A DNA stretch of 9,949 nt from an uncultured Prevotella sp. GTDB lineage: Bacteria; Bacteroidota; Bacteroidia; Bacteroidales; Bacteroidaceae. The notes below the pieces were generated by a model, which searched no databases, was not told the origin of the DNA, and worked only from the letters and a program-made list of their open reading frames with translations. A program made the position numbers and the translations under genes. Shown piece by piece: positions 6,262-9,949 of this stretch; within the stretch, counting starts at the first letter, position 1; the number at the start of each line of letters is the position of its first letter. The stretch lies in NCBI GenBank assembly GCA_900548745.1, contig URLQ01000110.1, forward strand, positions 1 through 9,949, in the 5' to 3' direction.

Positions 6262-8316
6262 ATGTTAAAAAAATTACTGTTGTGTGCATCCTTTCTTGTT
6301 GGTGTGTATTCTGCAGACACATGTGCACAGTCTATAGTAAAGCAGAAAATGACAAAAAAAGGAGTTGCTATTGTCAATGAACAGGAAGAAACAAGAAAAG
6401 AAACAACAAAGACAGAGAATGCTTCGGCAAGTGCAAAATCACATCTCAATCTGAATGACAACGAAGTGTGGTGGGGATATTTCAATGGAAACTACAAGAC
6501 CAATGACCCTACCTATATGCTGAAGATGGGCTTCGGTGCCAAAATCACTTACGGCTGTGGAATAAAGCTGAAAGCCAACAACAATGAATTCAATATGGGC
6601 AAGGGCAAAACCATAGAAGGCATAAGATTCGTCATTCCTGATACGAAACATATAGAAGACGTAAAAATATGGATGACCACCCAACTATCGGAGAATAAAG
6701 ACATGAGTGGCTGCAACATCTGCGTGCAGGATATTGACAAGTCAAAACTAATACAGGCACTGAACAGTACGCCAGACAACTTCATCAACGAAATCAGATT
6801 CGACACACCGTATACCATCGGCGACGAGGACGTTTATGTAGGATACTCTTTCCGCGTGACACAGGTTGACGACACCTTTGACGAAACACCTGTTGTAATT
6901 GACAAGAATCCGGATAACATCCTTAGTCTGGATGGAGCCAACTTCTGGAAATATGACAATGAGAAGTGGTACGAAGACAAATGCGGCGAGGTTCTTACCA
7001 TGCAAGTTCTCATGAGCGGCGAAAACATCAAGAAGAACTCTGTAGACATAAGCGACTCCTTCTATGACATTCCGATAGAGAAGAACACTACAGTGAAGCT
7101 TCCTCTTACACTGACAACCTATGGAAAAGAGGGATTGAAAAGCTTCAAGTATGTAATTACGAACAATGGGAAGAAAATAGACGAGCAGACTGTAACACTT
7201 GAAAAGCCTGTTGAGGGTGTGGGAGGAAAATACACATACGGATTTCCTCTTAATTTCGGATCGAACCATGGAGTATATCCAACGCAAATAGAGATTACAG
7301 AGGTAAATGGCTTTGAAAATGAAAGTTCCAAGAACAAGTCTTTAGGCGACGCTGTCGTAGTGGACAAACCTGCAACACGCAAGGTTTTCATAGAAGACTA
7401 CACCAGCACCCAGGCAAGCGGATATGCCTTTGGCTATGTAAACAAGATTAAGCTGAAAGAGATATATGGCGACAATGTAGTAATAGTTTCCGCACACTAC
7501 GGAAAGGACGATCCTATGCCGGCAAAGGAATACAGTGCATACATCAAAGAGATTGGCATGCTATATTTCCCGAATACAGACATAGACCGCACGTACAGAG
7601 AAATATATCCATATATAGGAACCTATGATGGAGAATACCTGATATACAGCTACGTTGATGACTTTGACAAGGCAAAGGAACAGATGTCTGTAGCAACTGT
7701 TGATGTGAGCGGCAAATTGAGTGAAGACAATAATACGGTTGATGTGGAAGCGAAGGTGAAATTTGAATTCAGCGGCGAGAAAAACAACTATGCCCTGTTT
7801 TACGTTCTTACAGAAGACGGTATGCAGAATGACTCTTGGGTTCAAGAAAACGACATGTACGAATTTGACGGCTACGGCCTTGAAGAAGAAGAGCCTTTGT
7901 TTGAGCCATTCATCAAAGCATCTGAAAAAATGACGGGCTTGGTATACGATGATGTGATTATAGCATCACAAGGTGCCATAACAGGAATTGAAGGAAGTAT
8001 CTCACCGACAATAAATATTGATGAAATCCAGACAAATAAGATATCGTTTAATCTATCCGACTACCCTATCATCCAAGACAAGAAGAAATTAAACGCTTAT
8101 GCTGTGCTCATTGATACAAATAGCAAAAAGGTTATCAATTCCTGCCAATGCAAGGTTCTTGACTCAACCCCAACAGGAATAAGCAACAAGGTGGCAGACG
8201 GGAATATTGCAGAGCTTGAGCGTTATACTGTTGACGGAAGAAGGATACAGAAACCTGTCAAGGGTATCAACATCATCAAATACTCAAACGGCAAGGTTAT
8301 AAAAACTGTTAGATAA
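6262..8316 (+). CDS. Exported Omp28-like protein with T9SS sorting tail, catalytic CXXC missing (684 aa)
   Basis: The N-terminus MLKKLLLCASFLVGVYS is a signal peptide with a probable signal peptidase I cut after TCA (residue 23). No lipobox fits. Residues about 70-255 form a beta-rich module (WWGYFNGNY, TIEGIRFVIPD, FDTPYTIGDEDVYVGYSF) of a type seen next to secreted peptidase and Omp28 domains in Bacteroidales. Residues about 373-580 match the Omp28 pattern: RKVFIEDYT, then YGDNVVIVSAHYGKDDPM, FPNTDIDR, YALFYVLTEDG and WVQEN. In many relatives the region after EDYT reads like TGxWCGxCPRG. Here, at equal length, it is TSTQASGYAFG (381-391) with no cysteine, so thiol redox activity is unlikely. 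The last ~48 residues (ELERYTVDGRRIQ, then KGINIIKYSNGKVIK) are a T9SS-type tail. The likely fate is cell surface or medium. It is divergent from the TPR-AraC gene. Omp28-like is the best family call; the true function is unknown. Confidence 0.85.
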   Translation: MLKKLLLCASFLVGVYSADTCAQSIVKQKMTKKGVAIVNEQEETRKETTKTENASASAKSHLNLNDNEVWWGYFNGNYKTNDPTYMLKMGFGAKITYGCGIKLKANNNEFNMGKGKTIEGIRFVIPDTKHIEDVKIWMTTQLSENKDMSGCNICVQDIDKSKLIQALNSTPDNFINEIRFDTPYTIGDEDVYVGYSFRVTQVDDTFDETPVVIDKNPDNILSLDGANFWKYDNEKWYEDKCGEVLTMQVLMSGENIKKNSVDISDSFYDIPIEKNTTVKLPLTLTTYGKEGLKSFKYVITNNGKKIDEQTVTLEKPVEGVGGKYTYGFPLNFGSNHGVYPTQIEITEVNGFENESSKNKSLGDAVVVDKPATRKVFIEDYTSTQASGYAFGYVNKIKLKEIYGDNVVIVSAHYGKDDPMPAKEYSAYIKEIGMLYFPNTDIDRTYREIYPYIGTYDGEYLIYSYVDDFDKAKEQMSVATVDVSGKLSEDNNTVDVEAKVKFEFSGEKNNYALFYVLTEDGMQNDSWVQENDMYEFDGYGLEEEEPLFEPFIKASEKMTGLVYDDVIIASQGAITGIEGSISPTINIDEIQTNKISFNLSDYPIIQDKKKLNAYAVLIDTNSKKVINSCQCKVLDSTPTGISNKVADGNIAELERYTVDGRRIQKPVKGINIIKYSNGKVIKTVR

Positions 8317-8372
8317 ACTTATAAGTAGTAATTCCCCTTAATTCCGCAACACTATTATAAATTAAACTTTTT

Positions 8373-8405
8373 AAGACCTGAGCAACTATTTGTTGCTCAG
8401 GTCTT
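8373..8405 (+). terminator. Strong terminator after the Omp28-like gene
   Basis: A perfect 14-bp stem AAGACCTGAGCAAC / GTTGCTCAGGTCTT with a 5-base loop (8387-8391) lies 57 bases after the stop codon. The stem ends in CTTT and is followed by ATCATG, so the U-tract is short. On the minus strand the hairpin is followed by AAAAAG, so it serves plus-strand transcripts best. Confidence 0.7.
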
Positions 8406-8531
8406 TATCATGTCAGAATTCTCACTTATCTTAGTATTGCGAAAAGAAAACAAGCAAAACTCTGATATGACATAGCGAAGATACAAATTCAATGCCGCTC
8501 ATGACCGATGCAAAGTTAATGATTTTTAATG
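8406..8531. other. Intergenic stretch with an inverted repeat and a promoter-like box
   Basis: No ORF is credible here. TCATGTCAGA (8408-8417) can pair with TCTGATATGA (8461-8470) over 10 bp, with one G-U wobble if read as plus-strand RNA. On the minus strand TAACTTTG (8511-8518) matches the Bacteroidales -7 box, but no TTTG is found 19-21 bases upstream. A second, imperfect box (TATCTTCG) lies at 8477-8484. Any transcript from these would run back toward the terminator of the Omp28-like gene, antisense to its 3' end. Confidence 0.2.
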
Positions 8532-8553
8532 TAAAACCGTTGTTTAGGTTTTA
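8532..8553 (-). terminator. Weak hairpin after the SLH-like gene
   Basis: TAAAACC (8532-8538) pairs with GGTTTTA (8547-8553), a 7-bp stem with an 8-base loop, 17 bases past the stop codon at 8571. On the minus strand CATTAAAAATC follows, without a real U-tract. It is the only candidate terminator for the minus-strand gene and is weak. Confidence 0.25.
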
Positions 8554-8570
8554 TGCTTTGGGGGGAGTTT

Positions 8571-9949
8571 TTATTTCAGGATGTCCAGAAGCCCCTTCAC
8601 ACCTTTCTTCACTATATCTGCGCCTTTCTTCTTGGCTTTCTTTTTGCCTTCGCCCACAATCTTCTTGACGGCAGCGATGCCTTCGTTGGAGTTTTTCATG
8701 TAGCCTTTGCCCATCTTTGTGCGTATGGGGTGCAGTGCTCGTGCATCGACATAGCTGCGTGCGCCGGTGAAAGGCTCTGTTGTCGGCAGACTGTTGTACA
8801 TTCCGTTTTTTACGCGCGACGCCCAGATGCGGTCGCAGTTGCCGAATGTCGATACGAAGGTGTAGTGGTTGCGTTCGCCTATGGGTGAGAGGAAGTCCTC
8901 CAGTTCGCCGGGAGACACAGCCTGGTACCAGCCTGTGCGGTGTGCCATGGTGGCGCGTTCTGCGGTGGTGAGGGCTAACTCTATGGTGCAGACTTCGTTG
9001 GGTGCGAGTGTCGTTGCTGTCTTGGGGTCGATCACTTCCAGTGCGTTGCAGAACGCCATAGGCTCCTTTGCCCATTCCTTTATCTGTGCGCGGTCGGTGT
9101 ATTTCGACAGTCTCGACTCGTATTCGCTGTAAGCCAGTTCTGTGTTCTGTTCCAGATAGAGCAGTGTGCGGTGTATGTATGCCGCCAGTTCCTGCCGTGT
9201 CACGCTGCCGCTCTTTGGCAGTGCGACGTCGTTGAGTCCGATGGCTCCGGCTGATGCGTCCTTTCCAGACATCTCCTTCACGAGCAGTGTCATTATGGAG
9301 CGCAGCTGTTCGCGGGTGACGGGTTTTGTGTAGTCGTTGCCGAGTACGGCGTCGTCGATGAGGTTGTCGCACAGGGCGCGGTTCACGCCGTCCTGCGCCC
9401 ACACGCTCATCTTGGCTTCCGACTTGCGTGGCAGTATGAACATCTCGTCGCTCGGCAGGGTCGTCTGCAGCAGGCACATATTTTCCGTGCTCTTCAGATT
9501 TTCGAGCATTCCGACTTTGAATTGTTCGAAAGAGCCGTCCATACCCATCATCTTCTGGTCTCTGGGTACAAGGTGTTTCATGTGATAGCTGTGTGAAATA
9601 CCACAATAGATGCAGCTCTTCCAGTAGAGGTGCTCACCGGCTGCGTTCACGCCGATGTATGCCTGGTCGTTGGCTATGTCCTCGCCCATGGAGTGCCATT
9701 CCAGTACTTCGGCTCCCGTTCCGCCGCCGAAGGTGTGTGCTTTGTTGCGTTCGCACTTGCCGCAAACCTTGCATGAGTAGTACCATTTGAACGGTTGCTT
9801 GCATGTGTTGTACTGGCACACGCGGTCGGCAGCCTCTATCTTGGCTGTGAACACATGCTTGGTGCAGGTGAGAAGCTTGGTGGCTGCCACGCCGGCCTTC
9901 TGTGCCTCAAACACGTCGCCGCGGTATGTGCGTATGGTGTATGTCGGCT
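8571..9949 (-). CDS. C-terminal part of a protein with Cys-rich zinc-ribbon-like and SLH-like repeats
   Basis: The frame stays open through the right edge of the window, reading PTYTIRTYRGDVFEAQK, so the N-terminus is missing and the GTG at 9914 is probably internal. Counting from that GTG, residues 17-54 hold six cysteines (C17, C33, C38, C48, C51, C54, the last three as CKVCGKC), and CIYC at 101-104 is followed by His109, 111 and 114. Both look like metal-binding ribbons. Residues about 168-214 (VWAQDGVNRAL, YTKPVTREQLRSI) and 270-318 (YTDRAQIKEWAKEPM, then LAPNEVCTIEL) fit full S-layer-homology repeats. A shorter LNDV, SVTRQELAAYI unit lies between them, giving an SLH-like triad. A tail of about 130 residues follows, ending in a Lys-rich segment (KKIVGEGKKKAKKK). 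SLH domains typically anchor proteins to cell-envelope polymers, mostly in Firmicutes, so the role here is uncertain. The GC content (55% on two sampled lines) exceeds that of its neighbours. Any catalytic domain would lie outside the window. Confidence 0.7.
   Translation of the reverse strand, partial: PTYTIRTYRGDVFEAQKAGVAATKLLTCTKHVFTAKIEAADRVCQYNTCKQPFKWYYSCKVCGKCERNKAHTFGGGTGAEVLEWHSMGEDIANDQAYIGVNAAGEHLYWKSCIYCGISHSYHMKHLVPRDQKMMGMDGSFEQFKVGMLENLKSTENMCLLQTTLPSDEMFILPRKSEAKMSVWAQDGVNRALCDNLIDDAVLGNDYTKPVTREQLRSIMTLLVKEMSGKDASAGAIGLNDVALPKSGSVTRQELAAYIHRTLLYLEQNTELAYSEYESRLSKYTDRAQIKEWAKEPMAFCNALEVIDPKTATTLAPNEVCTIELALTTAERATMAHRTGWYQAVSPGELEDFLSPIGERNHYTFVSTFGNCDRIWASRVKNGMYNSLPTTEPFTGARSYVDARALHPIRTKMGKGYMKNSNEGIAAVKKIVGEGKKKAKKKGADIVKKGVKGLLDILK

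Noticed and set aside
6748..7287. Minus-strand 179-codon frame inside the Omp28-like gene
   Set aside because: It is antisense to a gene with signal peptide, Omp28 motifs and sorting tail, and shows no independent promoter or domain.
8551..9606. Minus-strand 351-codon frame overlapping the SLH-like gene
   Set aside because: It is rich in Arg, His, Thr and Gln without domain structure, as expected from an out-of-frame reading of a GC-rich gene. The other frame gives clear SLH and Cys-ribbon motifs.
1..9949. CRISPR array, tRNA/rRNA gene, transposase or phage genes
   Set aside because: No regularly spaced direct repeats, cloverleaf-like sequence or mobile-element proteins were found on either strand.

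Overview
The window looks like a chromosomal segment from a Bacteroidota bacterium, most likely Bacteroidales and Prevotella-like. Three things point there. Two secreted proteins end in type IX secretion (T9SS) C-terminal sorting domains. Two promoters fit the Bacteroidales consensus TTTG-N19-21-TAnnTTTG exactly. The start codons lack Shine-Dalgarno sequences and sit behind A/T-rich leaders.

Layout: (1) 1-1182 (+), the 3' part of a 23S rRNA uracil-C5 methyltransferase gene (rlmD/rumA type), a core gene cut by the window edge. (2) 1183-1438, a convergent intergenic region with two tandem hairpins that best serve as terminators for the minus-strand gene. (3) 1439-3547 (-), a 702-aa exported protein of unrecognised family with a T9SS tail. 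(4) 3548-4100, a long non-coding stretch with a consensus promoter 450 bases upstream of the ATG. The promoter is bracketed by two GCATT/AATGC dyads, and the predicted leader RNA can form mutually exclusive hairpins. (5) 4101-5855 (-), a membrane-spanning regulator: periplasmic TPR sensor, one transmembrane helix, coiled coil and cytoplasmic AraC-type DNA-binding domain, with its own consensus promoter. (6) 5856-6261, the divergent control region. (7) 6262-8316 (+), a 684-aa exported protein with an Omp28-like thioredoxin-fold region whose CXXC has been lost, plus a T9SS tail and a strong terminator. (8) 8317-8570, intergenic. (9) 8571-9949 (-), the C-terminal part of a GC-rich protein with Cys-rich (zinc-ribbon-like) segments and S-layer-homology-like repeats, running off the right edge.

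The likely functional unit is the regulator plus the two T9SS-type cargo genes that flank it. A signal sensed by the periplasmic TPR domain could be relayed through the membrane to the AraC domain, which would control one or both secreted proteins. That is inference from gene order and domain make-up. Nothing in the sequence proves the regulatory link, and no enzyme activity can be assigned to either cargo protein. Hand-counted sample lines give about 50% GC in rlmD, 27-38% in the regulator and the 684-aa gene, and 55% in the SLH-like gene, so the window is compositionally mosaic.
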